A stretch of DNA of 64,000 nucleotides from Rhodoferax fermentans (lineage in GTDB: Bacteria; Pseudomonadota; Gammaproteobacteria; Burkholderiales; Burkholderiaceae_C). The notes below the pieces were generated by a model. The model did no database searches. It was not told the origin of the DNA and saw nothing but the letters and a program-made list of their open reading frames with translations. Position 1 is the stretch's first letter, and each line of letters opens with the position of its first letter. Positions 20,178 to 30,536 of this stretch are shown here, one piece after another. Where the stretch lies: positions 2,852,001 through 2,916,000 of the forward strand of contig NZ_MTJN01000002.1 of assembly GCF_002017865.1 (NCBI RefSeq), read 5' to 3'. A program made the position numbers and the translations under genes.

Positions 20178-20795
20178 TCATGACGGGCCCATGTCCTGCG
20201 AAGACGCTGTGTCGGCTGCCGCTTCGTGCGTCTGCGGGTGGTGGATGTGGACGATGCGCACAGCATCGGGCTGTGCGACCAGCACGCAGGTTTTGCCGGT
20301 GCGTTGGCAATGGTCCTGCACGCGCCAGTACGCGCCGTGGCTGAGGCAGCCGGTCTGGCAGATCACCAGATCAGCGGCAACCAGGCTGCTCTCGAGGCTG
20401 GCCAAGTCGTCGACGGGTGCGACATCTTCGGGGCGGCCAAGGGCGCTGGCCGCCAAGCGTTGCGCCGGACCTGCTTGCTGCCAGTGAAACCGCTCACGCA
20501 TCACATCCTGAAGCCGTGCGAGCAGTGTCTCTACCCGCCGGGCCAGAACGACCCGTTTGGGCAGACCGGGAATGCTGGCCTCCAGTTCGGCGCGATCCTC
20601 GCGTGCCCATGCCAGCGCGGTGTCGCGCACGATGACTGCCGCGCGCAGACGCATCACTTGGGCCTGCAGCTGCTGGATCGTGGTGGCCTGTGTCTGCACC
20701 AGATCGCTGCAGCGTGCCTGAATCTGGCCGCAGTGGCGCAACAGCGCATGGTGTTCGCCAATCACATGGTCCATGTCGCGCGGTGACAAATTCAT
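20178..20795 (-). CDS. DUF2325 domain protein with coiled-coil N-terminus
   Basis: The 205-residue cytoplasmic protein has a long, charged helical region (about residues 25-115, rich in Gln, Arg and Leu) and then a DUF2325 domain containing DLVICQTGCLSHGAYWRVQDHC and TGKTCVLV. DUF2325 proteins are common in Burkholderiales, often near metal or iron genes, and no biochemical role is established that I know of. The neighbour upstream on the same strand is a major facilitator with a Fur-like box 37 bases away, so the two may share a transcript and an iron-related condition. That link is inference only. No membrane segment or signal peptide is visible. Confidence 0.75.
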   Translation of the reverse strand: MNLSPRDMDHVIGEHHALLRHCGQIQARCSDLVQTQATTIQQLQAQVMRLRAAVIVRDTALAWAREDRAELEASIPGLPKRVVLARRVETLLARLQDVMRERFHWQQAGPAQRLAASALGRPEDVAPVDDLASLESSLVAADLVICQTGCLSHGAYWRVQDHCQRTGKTCVLVAQPDAVRIVHIHHPQTHEAAADTASSQDMGPS

Positions 20796-20832
20796 GGGTA
20801 AACAAGGTGTTGGGTCGATGGCATGGTGTTTC

Positions 20833-22050
20833 TCAAACAGCTACCACAGGTTTGTGGCTGGCGGGACTCGGCCACAGTGCCACACCCATCAACATCAAGG
20901 CCACCAGGAGGTAGGGAACCCCAGGGCCGAAGCCATACAACAAAGTGCCGACCAGCGGCCCCAGCACAATGCCCAGCCCTTGGGCCGCACCGACGGAGCC
21001 AGCCGCTGCGCCTTGCTCATGGCTGCCCACTGCATTGGCCGCCAACGCGGCAAATGCCGGGAAGATCCAGCCCATGCCCGCCGCCGCGACGAAATAACAA
21101 GCCGCCAGCAGGCCCGTCGTGTCCACTGTGGCGGTGGCACCAAACCCTGCCGCTGCCACCACCGCACCGGTGCGGATCAGTCGCATCGGCGGCCAGCTGA
21201 GTTTGCGCACCAGCAGTTGCGAGGCAATCAGCCCAATACCAACCGCCGTCAGTGCGAAACCCGCCGCACGTGCAGCCAGTTCGGGCGCCAACTGCAGCCG
21301 GTCGATGGCGAAAAAACCCACGGTGATCTGCGCAATGGCCACACAAAACATGGCGATGAAGGCCACGGCCATGGGGCGGCGCAGACGTACATCGTGCAAA
21401 TGCAAGCTGGATGGTTGGGACTGCACAGGGTGTTCCTGCCGGGGCAGGGCCTTCCAGAGCACCAGCCAGGCGATCACAGGAAGGATCGCCGTGACATACA
21501 GCGGCAGGCTCAGGCTATGTTGCGCCAGCATCGCTGCCATGGCTGGCCCGATCACCACCCCCACCGCATTGGCCGCCCCCAAGGACGCCATGGCGCCGGC
21601 GCGCCGATCTGCCGCAATGAAGTCCGCCACCAGCGCCTGGCCGGTGGCCGGAATGGCCGCGTAAAACGCACCGATGGCCCCCCGCGTGACCAGCAATCCG
21701 ACAAACACCCACGTCGCCGCGGGCATGGTTTGCAAGGACAGCACCAACACCGCACACATCGCCCAGTAGGACAGTGCGAAACCACCCACACCAGTCAGCA
21801 ACACTGCCCGCCGCCCCCGCCGATCACTGGCAACACCCCAAGGGCGTGAGAGCAGCATCCACAACACACCGCCAACCGTGATGGCGGCACCGGCCTGCCA
21901 TGCAGGCAAGTGCAATTGCCGCGCGATGGGGCCGATGATGGCCACAAACGCCATCATCGCCATGGTGCTGGCCATGTTGGCGACCAGCAGTGGTTTCAGG
22001 TTAAAGGTGGCGCTGCTCGGGATCAGATCGGGTGGGGTGGCGTGGGTCAT
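20833..22050 (-). CDS. Major facilitator superfamily transporter, probably Fur-regulated
   Basis: The 405-residue protein has 12 predicted membrane helices and the MFS loop 2-3 signature in RPWGVASDRRGRRAVLL. The substrate is not evident. A Fur-box-like palindrome starts 12 bases before the start codon, and single-gene MFS exporters under Fur often export siderophores, so siderophore export is one possibility. No siderophore biosynthesis gene is present in the window. The DUF2325 gene follows on the same strand. Confidence 0.85.
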   Translation of the reverse strand: MTHATPPDLIPSSATFNLKPLLVANMASTMAMMAFVAIIGPIARQLHLPAWQAGAAITVGGVLWMLLSRPWGVASDRRGRRAVLLTGVGGFALSYWAMCAVLVLSLQTMPAATWVFVGLLVTRGAIGAFYAAIPATGQALVADFIAADRRAGAMASLGAANAVGVVIGPAMAAMLAQHSLSLPLYVTAILPVIAWLVLWKALPRQEHPVQSQPSSLHLHDVRLRRPMAVAFIAMFCVAIAQITVGFFAIDRLQLAPELAARAAGFALTAVGIGLIASQLLVRKLSWPPMRLIRTGAVVAAAGFGATATVDTTGLLAACYFVAAAGMGWIFPAFAALAANAVGSHEQGAAAGSVGAAQGLGIVLGPLVGTLLYGFGPGVPYLLVALMLMGVALWPSPASHKPVVAV

Positions 22051-22061
22051 GTTTCGATTCT

Positions 22062-22082
22062 AAATGACAACAGTTCTCATTT
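22062..22082 (-). promoter_or_regulatory. Fur-box-like palindrome
   Basis: AAATGACAAC and TTCTCATTT are separated by AG on the plus strand, with perfect outer arms AAATGA/TCATTT. The 21-base size and spacing fit proteobacterial Fur sites with AATGA-N9-TCATT layout. It would overlap the promoter or leader of the MFS gene. Confidence 0.6.
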
Positions 22083-22255
22083 GAAAACATGTTGACCCAC
22101 CGAGCGAAAGGGTGACTGATCGGCTGTACGCAGCCAACATCGGCGGCGTGATCAGCGGTAAACGGGATGCCCAGGGTTGCGTATGGCGCTGCCGAGCGCG
22201 GCAGATGGGACAATAGTGCCGCTCGCCTGCGCTGCACCGGCTGCCGGGATCAAAG

Positions 22256-22316
22256 TGATAAGCTTTTTTGGTCTCTAGCCCTTGTTTTATAAGGGTGAGT
22301 AGCTATCAAAATATAA
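22256..22316. repeat. Intergenic palindromic repeat, AGCCCTT..AAGGG family
   Basis: The copy reads GTGATAAGCTTTTTTGGTCT, CTAGCCCTTGTTTTATAAGGG and then TGAGTAGCTATCAAAATATA, and is close to what looks like the consensus. It sits immediately before recQ, replacing any obvious recQ ribosome site. Confidence 0.85.
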
Positions 22317-22326
22317 GCATACCACC

Positions 22327-24267
22327 TTGTCCATCACCTCCATTCTCCAAGACGTCTTTGGTTACCAGGCGTTCCGTGGGCCCCAACACGAGATCATTGA
22401 ACACGTCACGCGCGGCGGCGACGCGCTGGTGCTGATGCCCACGGGCGGCGGCAAAAGCCTGTGTTACCAGATCCCGGCGATTGCGCGCCAGCAGGCCGGG
22501 CAGGGCATCACGGTGGTGATCTCGCCGCTGATTGCGCTCATGCACGACCAGGTCGGCGCCTTGCACGAGGCCGGTGTCAAGGCTGAGTTTTTGAACTCCA
22601 CCCTCACGTTTGAGCAGGCCAGCCAGGTCGAGCGCCGTTTGATGCAGGGCGACATCACCTTGCTGTACGCGGCTCCCGAGCGGGTCACCACGCCGCGTTT
22701 CCTGGCGCAGCTCGACGCCTTACAAGAGCGCGGGCACTTGAGTCTGTTTGCGATCGACGAGGCGCATTGTGTGAGCCAGTGGGGCCACGACTTCCGGCCC
22801 GAATACCGGGCGCTCACCGTGCTGCACGAGCGCTACGCCAGCGTGCCGCGCATTGCCTTGACCGCCACCGCCGACGCGTTGACCCGTGCCGACATCATCG
22901 AACGGCTGCAATTGCAGGAAGCCCGCCTGTTCATCAGCAGTTTTGACCGCCCCAACATCCGCTACACCATTGTGGAGAAGCGTGAGGCCAGCCAGCAGCT
23001 GCTGCGCTTCATTCGCGACGAACACATGGGTGACGCCGGTGTGGTGTATTGCCAGTCGCGCAAGAAGGTCGAGGACACCGCCGAGCTGTTGTGTGACAAC
23101 GGCATCGCCGCCTTGCCCTACCACGCCGGGCTGGATGCCAAGGTGCGCCAGGCGAATCAAGACCGGTTTTTGCGGTCTGAGGGCATTGTGATGGTGGCGA
23201 CCATCGCCTTTGGCATGGGCATCGACAAACCCGATGTGCGTTTTGTGGCGCACCTGGACATGCCCAAAAACATCGAAGGCTACTACCAGGAAACCGGCCG
23301 CGCCGGGCGCGACGGTGAGGCGGCAGATGCCTGGATGTGTTACGGCTTGCAGGACGTGGTGAACCAGCGCCGCATGATCGACGAGAGCCCGGCCGAGGAA
23401 GAATTCAAACAAGGCCTGCGCGGCAAGCTGGATGCACTCTTGGGCCTGGCCGAAGCCACCGACTGCCGTCGGGTGCGGCTTCTGGCGTACTTTGGGGAGA
23501 CTTATGCCAAACACGCCGACGCGCCGGGCCGCCCCAAGCTAGGCACGGCTCCCTCGGGGGGCAGCGCAGCACACGAAGTGGCAAGCGTGGGGGCTGGGTG
23601 TGGCAACTGCGACAACTGCCTGCAGGCGCCCGAGGTGTGGGATGCCACGGACGCGGCACGCAAACTGCTGTCCACCATCTACCGGGTGCAGCAGATGAGT
23701 GGTTTTGGGTTTGGCGCCGGGCACATCATCGACATCCTGCGTGGCAAAGCCACTGAGAAGGTGGTCCAGCGTGGGCATGAAGGCTTGAGCACCTTTGGCA
23801 TCGGCCTCGACTTGTCCGAGACGCAGTGGCGCGGCGTCTTGCGCCAGCTGTTGGCGATCGGTGCGGTGGCGGTGGACGCGCAGGCCTTCAACACCTTGGC
23901 GCTCACCGAAACCTCACGCGCGGTGCTCAAGGGTGAGGTGCCGATCCGCCTGCGCCAGGCGCTGGCGAAGCCTGAGCGCAAGTCGCGCCGCAGCGCCAGC
24001 CCCAGCAGCACCGCCAAAACACCCGCGGTGCTGGACGCTGCTCAGCAACAGCGTTATGCCGCACTCAAAACCTGGCGCGCCGAAGTCGCCAAAGAACACA
24101 ACCTGCCCGCTTATGTGATTTTTCACGATGCCACGCTGGTGGCGATTGCCCAGAGTGCGCCACAGTCGCTGGAACAGTTGCAAGGCATCAGTGGCCTGGG
24201 TGTGCGCAAGCTGGAAGCCTATGGCGAGGCGGTGCTGGCGGTGATCGAGGCCCTGGAGGTGGGTTGA
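22327..24267 (+). CDS. recQ: ATP-dependent DNA helicase RecQ
   Basis: The 646-residue 3'-5' helicase has Walker A TGGGKS (39-44), DEAH (144-147), [10 protein letters not shown] (motif VI), an RQC domain with zinc cysteines and a C-terminal HRDC domain (from about 565). It acts in recombination and stalled-fork repair. E. coli RecQ binds zinc with Cys380, Cys397, Cys400 and Cys403. Here the cysteines are Cys380, Cys425, Cys428 and Cys431, so 28 residues have been inserted between the first and second ligand; they match a GC-rich repeat at the DNA level. The start is TTG 22327 with no clear ribosome site; the homology begins directly after it ([15 protein letters not shown]). Confidence 0.95.
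   Translation: MSITSILQDVFGYQAFRGPQHEIIEHVTRGGDALVLMPTGGGKSLCYQIPAIARQQAGQGITVVISPLIALMHDQVGALHEAGVKAEFLNSTLTFEQASQVERRLMQGDITLLYAAPERVTTPRFLAQLDALQERGHLSLFAIDEAHCVSQWGHDFRPEYRALTVLHERYASVPRIALTATADALTRADIIERLQLQEARLFISSFDRPNIRYTIVEKREASQQLLRFIRDEHMGDAGVVYCQSRKKVEDTAELLCDNGIAALPYHAGLDAKVRQANQDRFLRSEGIVMVATIAFGMGIDKPDVRFVAHLDMPKNIEGYYQETGRAGRDGEAADAWMCYGLQDVVNQRRMIDESPAEEEFKQGLRGKLDALLGLAEATDCRRVRLLAYFGETYAKHADAPGRPKLGTAPSGGSAAHEVASVGAGCGNCDNCLQAPEVWDATDAARKLLSTIYRVQQMSGFGFGAGHIIDILRGKATEKVVQRGHEGLSTFGIGLDLSETQWRGVLRQLLAIGAVAVDAQAFNTLALTETSRAVLKGEVPIRLRQALAKPERKSRRSASPSSTAKTPAVLDAAQQQRYAALKTWRAEVAKEHNLPAYVIFHDATLVAIAQSAPQSLEQLQGISGLGVRKLEAYGEAVLAVIEALEVG
23526..23595. repeat. GC-rich Comamonadaceae-type repeat inserted in frame in recQ
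   Basis: The segment contains GGCCGCCCCAAGCTAGGCAC, CTCCCTCGGGGGGCAGCG and AGCGTGGGGGC. I recognise this as a dispersed, mostly intergenic repeat of Comamonadaceae genomes. In recQ it is read through as [20 protein letters not shown] and enlarges the loop between zinc ligands. It is unrelated to the AGCCCTT..AAGGG family. Confidence 0.75.
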
Positions 24268-24279
24268 CCCGGGTTGGGC

Positions 24280-24332
24280 ATCAAAATGCACGCCAGCCCT
24301 TTATCTATAAGGGATGGTTACTATCAATAAGG
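24280..24332. repeat. Intergenic palindromic repeat, AGCCCTT..AAGGG family
   Basis: The core CAGCCCTTTATCTATAAGGG is followed by ATGGTTACTATCAATAAGG. It lies between convergent recQ and the first chemoreceptor gene. Confidence 0.8.
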
Positions 24333-24363
24333 ATGCAATCGGTGTGCTCGCTCGGCCCAGAGG

Positions 24364-25932
24364 TCAGCTGGCAGCGGTGGACAAGGTGAGGCGCGCCGTG
24401 GCTGGGGCACTGTCTCCCAAGCGGAAGACCGACACTGTTCTGACCAGATCCTGCGCCTGATTCTTCAGGCTGCCAGCGGCGGCGGCAATTTCCTCCACCA
24501 TGGCCGCATTTTGCTGGGTGACCTGGTCCATCTGCGCCACAGCTTCACCCACCTGGGACACGCCCAGGCTTTGTTCATCACTGGCTGCGCTGATCTCGCC
24601 CATGATCGCGGTCACACGCTGGATGGCGTTGACCACCTCGGCCATGGTGCTGCCCGCCTGGTCCACCAGCGTGGTACCCAGCTCCACCCGTTCGACACTG
24701 GCATTGATCAGGGTCTTGATTTCTTTGGCGGCTTCGGCGCTGCGACCCGCCAGGCTGCGCACCTCGCTGGCCACCACCGCAAAACCGCGCCCTTGTTCAC
24801 CGGCCCGAGCGGCTTCCACCGCGGCGTTCAAAGCGAGGATGTTGGTCTGAAAGGCGATGCCATCGATCACGCTGATGATGTCGCTGATCTTGCGTGAGGC
24901 TTCGTTGATGCCGCGCATGGTGTCCACCACCCGGGACACCACCTCCCCACCTTGCTGCGCCACCGAACTGGCGTTGCGTGCGAGCTGGTTGGCTTGGCTG
25001 GCATGCTGGGCGTTTTGTTTCACGGTGTCACTGAGTTGATCCATGCTGGTCGAGGTTTGCGCCAGCGCGGTCGCCTGGCTTTCGGTGCGGGCCGACAGGT
25101 CGGCATCTCCCTGGGCAATTTCGGAGCTGGCGGTGGCAATGCTGGACGCCGAATCACGCACCTCACTGACCAGTTTTTTTAATGACGCGTCCATCTGGAT
25201 CATCACCCCCATCAGGCTGTCTTGGCCGCCCTGGTTGTGAATGGGGGTGGACAGATCACCTTTGGCAATCGACTGCAAGGCGCCGCGTGCTGCCGCTGGG
25301 TCGCCACCGAGCTCCTGGCGCAAGGTGCTCACCATGCGCAGGCTGAGCACCAAACTCACCAATGTGGCCAGTACGGCCAGTCCGATGGAGACCAACACAG
25401 CGCGGCTGACGGTGGCGCTGACGCGGCCATAGGTGTCCTGCGAGGTCTGGGTTGCCGCCTTGCCCTGCTGGAGCAACTCGGCCTTGAGTGCGCGCCAGGC
25501 GGGGGTTTCTTCCTTGTTGACGACGTCCTTGGCATCGGCTTGTGCCGCCACCAGTGCCAGCACTTTGTCCTGCGCTTGTTTTTGGGTGGCTCGCAGTGCG
25601 GGCAGTTTGGCCAGTGCCGCTTCCAGCTCGCTGGCCTTGGCACTTTGCTGAGCGCGGGCAAAGGCGCTGTCGTAGTCTTTCTCTGCCGCTTTCAGATTGT
25701 CAAAAGCCTTGGGGTTCTGCGGGTCCAGAAGGATATTGCGCATGGCTTGCCCCATTTGCAGACCCTGGGCATACATCTCTGCCAGGGATTGCTCCACTGC
25801 CTGTTCGGTGCGGATGTAGCGGTCAAATTCACGCTGGGCATTCATCAGTGCGGCAATGCTGCTGATCAGCGCGACAATGAAAATAAAGGCGGGCGTCAGC
25901 CCAAATGCCACGATGCGGGAACTGAACTTCAT
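24364..25932 (-). CDS. Methyl-accepting chemotaxis protein (MCP 1 of 4)
   Basis: The 522-residue receptor has an N-terminal membrane segment (about 10-32), a periplasmic four-helix-type sensor region (to about 180), a second membrane helix, a HAMP linker and a methyl-accepting signalling domain. The hairpin tip is conserved ([25 protein letters not shown]). Unlike the three receptors beside it, it ends in an Ala/Ser/Thr-rich tail without a DWE(T/S)F pentapeptide, so it may depend on its neighbours for methylation. The start is ATG 25932, preceded by AGGAGAGG three bases away. The ligand is unknown. Confidence 0.93.
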   Translation of the reverse strand: MKFSSRIVAFGLTPAFIFIVALISSIAALMNAQREFDRYIRTEQAVEQSLAEMYAQGLQMGQAMRNILLDPQNPKAFDNLKAAEKDYDSAFARAQQSAKASELEAALAKLPALRATQKQAQDKVLALVAAQADAKDVVNKEETPAWRALKAELLQQGKAATQTSQDTYGRVSATVSRAVLVSIGLAVLATLVSLVLSLRMVSTLRQELGGDPAAARGALQSIAKGDLSTPIHNQGGQDSLMGVMIQMDASLKKLVSEVRDSASSIATASSEIAQGDADLSARTESQATALAQTSTSMDQLSDTVKQNAQHASQANQLARNASSVAQQGGEVVSRVVDTMRGINEASRKISDIISVIDGIAFQTNILALNAAVEAARAGEQGRGFAVVASEVRSLAGRSAEAAKEIKTLINASVERVELGTTLVDQAGSTMAEVVNAIQRVTAIMGEISAASDEQSLGVSQVGEAVAQMDQVTQQNAAMVEEIAAAAGSLKNQAQDLVRTVSVFRLGDSAPATARLTLSTAAS

Positions 25933-26035
25933 AAGCCTCTCCTGCAACAAGGCCTAAATTCTAGGTCTCATGCTCGGAGCACGCCAGCCTCTTCGGCCTG
26001 CAAGTTTGCAGCTCCCGCGCTTGCTGAGGGCTCGT

Positions 26036-27778
26036 TTAAAAGCTTTCCCAGTCCGAGTCCGATGTGCCGCTGGCGGAGGAGGGCGCCGGTTTTGCCGGGG
26101 ATGGCACAGCAGAGGATGGGGCCGCAGTCAATCTGGCCGGTGCCGCAGTGTGCGTTGCCAACTTCTTGGGCTCACCGCTGGGCGCTGCTTTCGCCCGCGC
26201 CGGGGCGGTGGAGAGGCCGCTCAGACGGCCTTCCCCGTCCCTCAGTTTGAACACGGCAACGGTTTGCACCAGATCCTGCGCCTGGCTCTTGAGGCTGCTG
26301 GCCGCCGCCGCCATTTCCTCCACCAGGGCCGCGTTCTGCTGGGTGGCCTGGTCCATTTGTGTCACCGCATCTCCCACCTGGCTCACACCCTGGCTTTGTT
26401 CGGTGCTGGCGGCGCTGATCTCGCCCATGATGTCGTTGACCCGGCGAATGGAGGCCACCACCTCGGTCATGGTGGCTCCGGCCTGATCGACCAGGGTCGT
26501 GCCTTGTTCGACCCGCTCGACACTGTTGTTGATCAGGGTCTTGATTTCCTTAGCGGCTTCGGCACTGCGGCTGGCCAAGGAGCGCACCTCACTGGCCACC
26601 ACTGCAAAGCCACGCCCTTGTTCGCCAGCACGGGCTGCTTCGACCGCAGCGTTCAAAGCCAGGATGTTGGTCTGGAAGGCGATGCCATCGATCACACTGA
26701 TGATGTCGCTGATCTTGCGGGAGGCTTCGTTGATGCCTTTCATGGTATCGACCACCTGGGCGACGACTTCTCCGCCTTTGATGGCCACAGAGCTGGCGCT
26801 TTGGGCCAGCTGGTTGGCCTGGCGCGCGTTGTCGGCGTTTTGTCTGACGGTGGAGGAGAGTTCTTCCATGGAGGCTGCGGTTTCCTCCAGGGCACTGGCT
26901 TGGGACTCGGTGCGGCTGGAGAGGTCCTGGTTGCCCTGGGCGATCTCGGCACTGGCGGTGGCGACACTATCTGAGCCCTGGCGCACGCGCTGGACCACTG
27001 TGGACAAGCTGCTTTGCATGTTCGTGACAGCCCGCAACAAAGCCGAGAGTTCATCTTTGCCAGAGGTGTCGACGGTTTGTGTCAAATCCCCTTGTGCAAC
27101 AGCTTCGGTCATCACCACCGCGCGACGCAGCGGTACGGTGATGCCGCGCAACAAACTCAGACCAAAGCCGACGGCAAACAGCAAGCCCAGCACTATGGCT
27201 GCTATCGACAGAGCTCGGATCGTCTGAAAACTGGCACTGGCTTGATCGAAAGCCTTCTTGGCTTCGTCCACCTGGAGCCTGATCAACGCCCCCGACTGCT
27301 CAATCGCGGCATTGAACAAGGGCACGGTTTTCTCGATCCCAATACGTCGAGCACCCTCATAGTCGGCGGCGCGCGCTGCGGCCAGGGACGCGTGCAAACC
27401 ATCCTTCAGAAGTAGACCGTTGGCCTCCTCAAACTTTTTGGCGATCTGTGACTCTTCGGCCGTCAGGTAGGTGGCCATATAGGCCTGCCACAGCTTGGCG
27501 ATTTTTTCGGTATTGGCATCGACCAGTTGCGCGTTGCTGTTGGTGGCCTCGGGCGTCTGGACGATCAGCGCGTTGGCCACTGCCAAGCGGTTGCTGACGA
27601 TCAGGTATTGCACATCGCCCAACTGCTGCATCGGCACCGTGCGGTCCTTGTAAACGCTTTCGAGCGAGGCATTGGTCTGTGTGATGCCATACAGACCAAT
27701 ACCGCCGACGAGCAGCAGCAAGAGTCCCATTGCGGCAATCAGGATGGACAGGCGAGTCGATATCGTCAATCTGTTCAT
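26036..27778 (-). CDS. Methyl-accepting chemotaxis protein (MCP 2 of 4), CheR-tether type
   Basis: The 580-residue receptor has a membrane helix at about 10-30, a periplasmic four-helix bundle (about 32-185), a second helix, HAMP and signalling domain, then a flexible Pro/Ala/Ser-rich linker of about 50 residues ending DSDWESF. The last five residues resemble the NWETF/NWESF tether that recruits CheR and CheB in enteric receptors. I start at ATG 27778 (MNRLTIST), with GGAGA five bases upstream; an earlier in-frame start would add an unrelated tail. It is closely similar throughout to MCP 4 at 30537, including the sensor region, so the two arose by a fairly recent duplication. Confidence 0.94.
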   Translation of the reverse strand: MNRLTISTRLSILIAAMGLLLLLVGGIGLYGITQTNASLESVYKDRTVPMQQLGDVQYLIVSNRLAVANALIVQTPEATNSNAQLVDANTEKIAKLWQAYMATYLTAEESQIAKKFEEANGLLLKDGLHASLAAARAADYEGARRIGIEKTVPLFNAAIEQSGALIRLQVDEAKKAFDQASASFQTIRALSIAAIVLGLLFAVGFGLSLLRGITVPLRRAVVMTEAVAQGDLTQTVDTSGKDELSALLRAVTNMQSSLSTVVQRVRQGSDSVATASAEIAQGNQDLSSRTESQASALEETAASMEELSSTVRQNADNARQANQLAQSASSVAIKGGEVVAQVVDTMKGINEASRKISDIISVIDGIAFQTNILALNAAVEAARAGEQGRGFAVVASEVRSLASRSAEAAKEIKTLINNSVERVEQGTTLVDQAGATMTEVVASIRRVNDIMGEISAASTEQSQGVSQVGDAVTQMDQATQQNAALVEEMAAAASSLKSQAQDLVQTVAVFKLRDGEGRLSGLSTAPARAKAAPSGEPKKLATHTAAPARLTAAPSSAVPSPAKPAPSSASGTSDSDWESF

Positions 27779-28009
27779 GGTGTTCTCCGCAGTTGGGTTT
27801 TTGCAGATTTCATCATAAGTGCGGCTCGTTTTGGCGCCACTGCCGCAGCGTGTGCCTGGTGCGGCCAAAGATCATCCAGCGACCAATTTTCACAGGGCGC
27901 TGCGCCTGGGCAGGCTGGTCCCGTCGGGCGCGGGGCACAGCCTCAACCCACCCAAGGTCTTCGGCGTCAGGCCTCGCCACATCGGCGTTGGCAGTTGTTC
28001 AAAATAACG

Positions 28010-30043
28010 CTAGAACGTTTCCCAGTCCGAGTCGGATGTGCCGCTGGTAGCAGAAGGTGCCGGTTTGGCAGGGGCGGCCACGGTAGGTGTTGGGGGCGCC
28101 GTCAATCTGGCCGGTGCCGCAGCACGCGGTGCCAACTTCTTGGGTGCACCTGAGTTGGGTCGATCCAGTCGCTTGGGCTGACCGCTGGGCGCTTTCTGCG
28201 CGAGCATCGGCGAGGTGTGGATACCCCCATCACCCGCCCCCAGCTTGAACACTGCCACCGTTTGCACCAGATCCTGTGCTTGGCTTTTGAGGCTGCTCGC
28301 CGCTGCTGCCATCTCTTCGACCAAAGCAGCGTTTTGCTGGGTGGCCCGATCCATCTGTGTCACCGCCTCACCGACCTGACTCACTCCCAGGCTTTGTTCG
28401 TTGCTGGCGGCACTGATCTCGCCCATGATGTCGGTCACCCGTTTGATCGAGTTGACCACTTCGGTCATCGTGCTGCCAGCCTTGTCGACCAAGGCTGTGC
28501 CTTGCTCCACACGCTCCACACTGTTGTTGATCAGCAGTTTGATTTCCTTGGCGGCTTCGGCTGAACGGCCTGCCAGGCTGCGCACCTCACTGGCCACCAC
28601 CGCAAAACCCCGGCCTTGTTCACCGGCACGGGCTGCTTCCACCGCAGCGTTCAAAGCCAGGATGTTGGTCTGGAAGGCGATGCCGTCGATCACGCTGATG
28701 ATGTCGCTGATCTTGCGTGATGCTTCGTTGATGCCTTTCATGGTGTCCACCACCTGGGCCACGACTTCACCACCTTGCACGGCCACCGTGGAGGCGCTCA
28801 AGGCCAGTTGGTTGGCTTGGCGCGCGTTGTCGGCGTTTTGTTTGACGGTGGAGCTGAGTTGCTCCATGCTGGCAGCGGTTTCTTCCAGCGCGCTGGCTTG
28901 GGACTCGGTGCGGCTGGAGAGATCCTGGTTGCCTTGCGCGATCTCCGAGCTGGCGGTGGCCACGCCTTCGGCATGTTGGCGCACACTGATGAGCACCGTT
29001 TGCACCTTTTCAGCGAACTGGTTGAAGCCTGCGCCGATGGCCGCGAGTTCGTCGTTGCCGCTGACGGGCACGCGGTGTGTCAAGTCCCCATGGCCTGCAC
29101 CCACGTCGTCCATTGCATCACGCAGGATAGGCAGGCGTTTGAGCAGGCTGCTCAGCAGGGCCGCAATGATCAGCACGGTAACCACGGCCAGCACCAGGCT
29201 GCTGACGATGGACGACCACATCATGGTGTTGACACCCGCCAGCGCTTCGCTGGGCTTCAAGGCCACCATCAGAACCCAGTCGGTGCCCGGAATGGCTTGT
29301 GCCTGGATCAGCCGCATCTCGTGGTTGATCTCCAGTTCTTGCAAGCCCTCATTCTGGATGAGTGATTCCACGTTCCGGCTGGTCAGCGCTGGCGCCAAAT
29401 CAGCCAGCGGTTTGAGCAGCAAAGCGCGGTCCTCATGCACCACAATGCGCCCGTCTTTGGACACCACCATGCCGTAGGTGCCCGGTGTCGGGCGAATCGA
29501 GGCGATGTTGTGAACCACCGCGTCCATCAGCACATCTGCTGCCGTCACAGCCTGCAACTGGCCGCCAGACTGGATGGCTGATGCAAAGGTGATCAGCAGT
29601 TTTTTGCTGGTGGCGCCAATGTAGGGATCGGTCACCACCGGGCCGGTGGCGGCGGATGCTTTTTTATACCAGGGCCGGGCGGTTGGGTCGTATTCAGGGG
29701 ACTGGACCCGTGAATCAGAAAAAACATAACGTTTGTCGGGGTAGCCGATGTACACCGTGTCCACGTCACCGGCAATTTTGGCGTCTTGCAAGAAGGGAAC
29801 GGGGTCGGCCTCGGCCACCCGGCCAGCGACAGATTTGACCACCTGGTGCTTGCTTGTTATCCAGTCCGCTACCCCCGCCGCATGGGCATGGGCCAGGGCC
29901 CGGGTCTGGTCCGCCAAGGAAGTCAGGGCGTTTTGCCGGGCCATCCACAGATTGCTTGCCGTCAGGACCAGCAGCCCCAAAAGCACCAGGGCGCCAGTGA
30001 CACCCACCACTTTGCCGCGCAGGGTACGAAAAAAAGAAAACAT
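28010..30043 (-). CDS. Methyl-accepting chemotaxis protein (MCP 3 of 4) with double-Cache sensor
   Basis: The 677-residue receptor has a larger periplasmic part (about 35-280) of double-Cache type, with [10 protein letters not shown] and [16 protein letters not shown]. This layout is often seen in amino-acid or organic-acid sensors. HAMP and a signalling domain almost identical to the neighbours follow, then an Ala/Pro linker with [15 protein letters not shown] and the terminal DSDWETF tether. GGAGAGG lies nine bases before ATG 30043. The signalling domains of the cluster are nearly identical while the sensors differ, as expected if signalling domains are homogenised by recombination. Confidence 0.94.
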   Translation of the reverse strand: MFSFFRTLRGKVVGVTGALVLLGLLVLTASNLWMARQNALTSLADQTRALAHAHAAGVADWITSKHQVVKSVAGRVAEADPVPFLQDAKIAGDVDTVYIGYPDKRYVFSDSRVQSPEYDPTARPWYKKASAATGPVVTDPYIGATSKKLLITFASAIQSGGQLQAVTAADVLMDAVVHNIASIRPTPGTYGMVVSKDGRIVVHEDRALLLKPLADLAPALTSRNVESLIQNEGLQELEINHEMRLIQAQAIPGTDWVLMVALKPSEALAGVNTMMWSSIVSSLVLAVVTVLIIAALLSSLLKRLPILRDAMDDVGAGHGDLTHRVPVSGNDELAAIGAGFNQFAEKVQTVLISVRQHAEGVATASSEIAQGNQDLSSRTESQASALEETAASMEQLSSTVKQNADNARQANQLALSASTVAVQGGEVVAQVVDTMKGINEASRKISDIISVIDGIAFQTNILALNAAVEAARAGEQGRGFAVVASEVRSLAGRSAEAAKEIKLLINNSVERVEQGTALVDKAGSTMTEVVNSIKRVTDIMGEISAASNEQSLGVSQVGEAVTQMDRATQQNAALVEEMAAAASSLKSQAQDLVQTVAVFKLGAGDGGIHTSPMLAQKAPSGQPKRLDRPNSGAPKKLAPRAAAPARLTAPPTPTVAAPAKPAPSATSGTSDSDWETF

Positions 30044-30162
30044 GTGCTAAACCTCTCCAACTGAGTAAGCCGTCAATGGCGCCGATTGTCCCAAGCCCAC
30101 ATGGCTGTTTTGTTGCAATGCATCAAGGCTTGTTGTCATAAGTGCTTGGTTTCATCTGCAAT

Positions 30163-30189
30163 ACCCAGATAACGCAGCGTTATCTGGGT
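30163..30189. promoter_or_regulatory. Perfect 13+1+13 dyad upstream of MCP 3
   Basis: ACCCAGATAACGC and GCGTTATCTGGGT are exact inverted copies around a single A. A one-base centre disfavours an RNA hairpin, so a protein binding site is more likely. It lies about 120 bases upstream of the MCP 3 start, beyond a TTATGAC element at 30135. Confidence 0.6.
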
Positions 30190-30460
30190 GGAATTGCCCA
30201 AGCATCACCCGTGCCAATCAAGTGCCTGGCTGGACTTGGTCCGAGTTCTGCCGTGTGACCACCCGCGCGAGTCTCACCGAAAAGGCCAAACGCGGCCAAG
30301 GAGCGGAATGCCGGGTGCGGCCATATTTCTGCGCAACAGCGGTGGATGGAACGAGCCGCTTCAAAGACATATTGGAACCTGCTGTGCTGCCAGAACAGCT
30401 TCCACGTAGCGTCGCTGACCGACGCCTCGATTCAATAGACTACCCAGTGTTGCACTTGGA

Positions 30461-30510
30461 TTTGAGAGCGCCCTTATTAAACAAGGGCATTGACGCTATT
30501 TATATAGAAG
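30461..30510. repeat. Intergenic palindromic repeat, diverged copy
   Basis: GCGCCCTTATTAAACAAGGGC forms the core, followed by ATTGACGCTATTTATATAG. The flanks are less conserved than in the copies at 20064 and 22256. Confidence 0.7.
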
Positions 30511-30536
30511 CAATATGGCGTCCCGGGCACCGTGCA

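Larger units (their letters stand above)
30044..30536. other. Intergenic region between MCP 3 and MCP 4
   Basis: These 493 bases hold a -10-like GTCATAAGT on the plus strand (30135-30143), the perfect dyad at 30163-30189 and one palindromic repeat at 30461-30510. Bases 30190-30460 show nothing I can name; the open frame running from 30222 on the plus strand into MCP 4 antisense is accidental. Confidence 0.55.
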
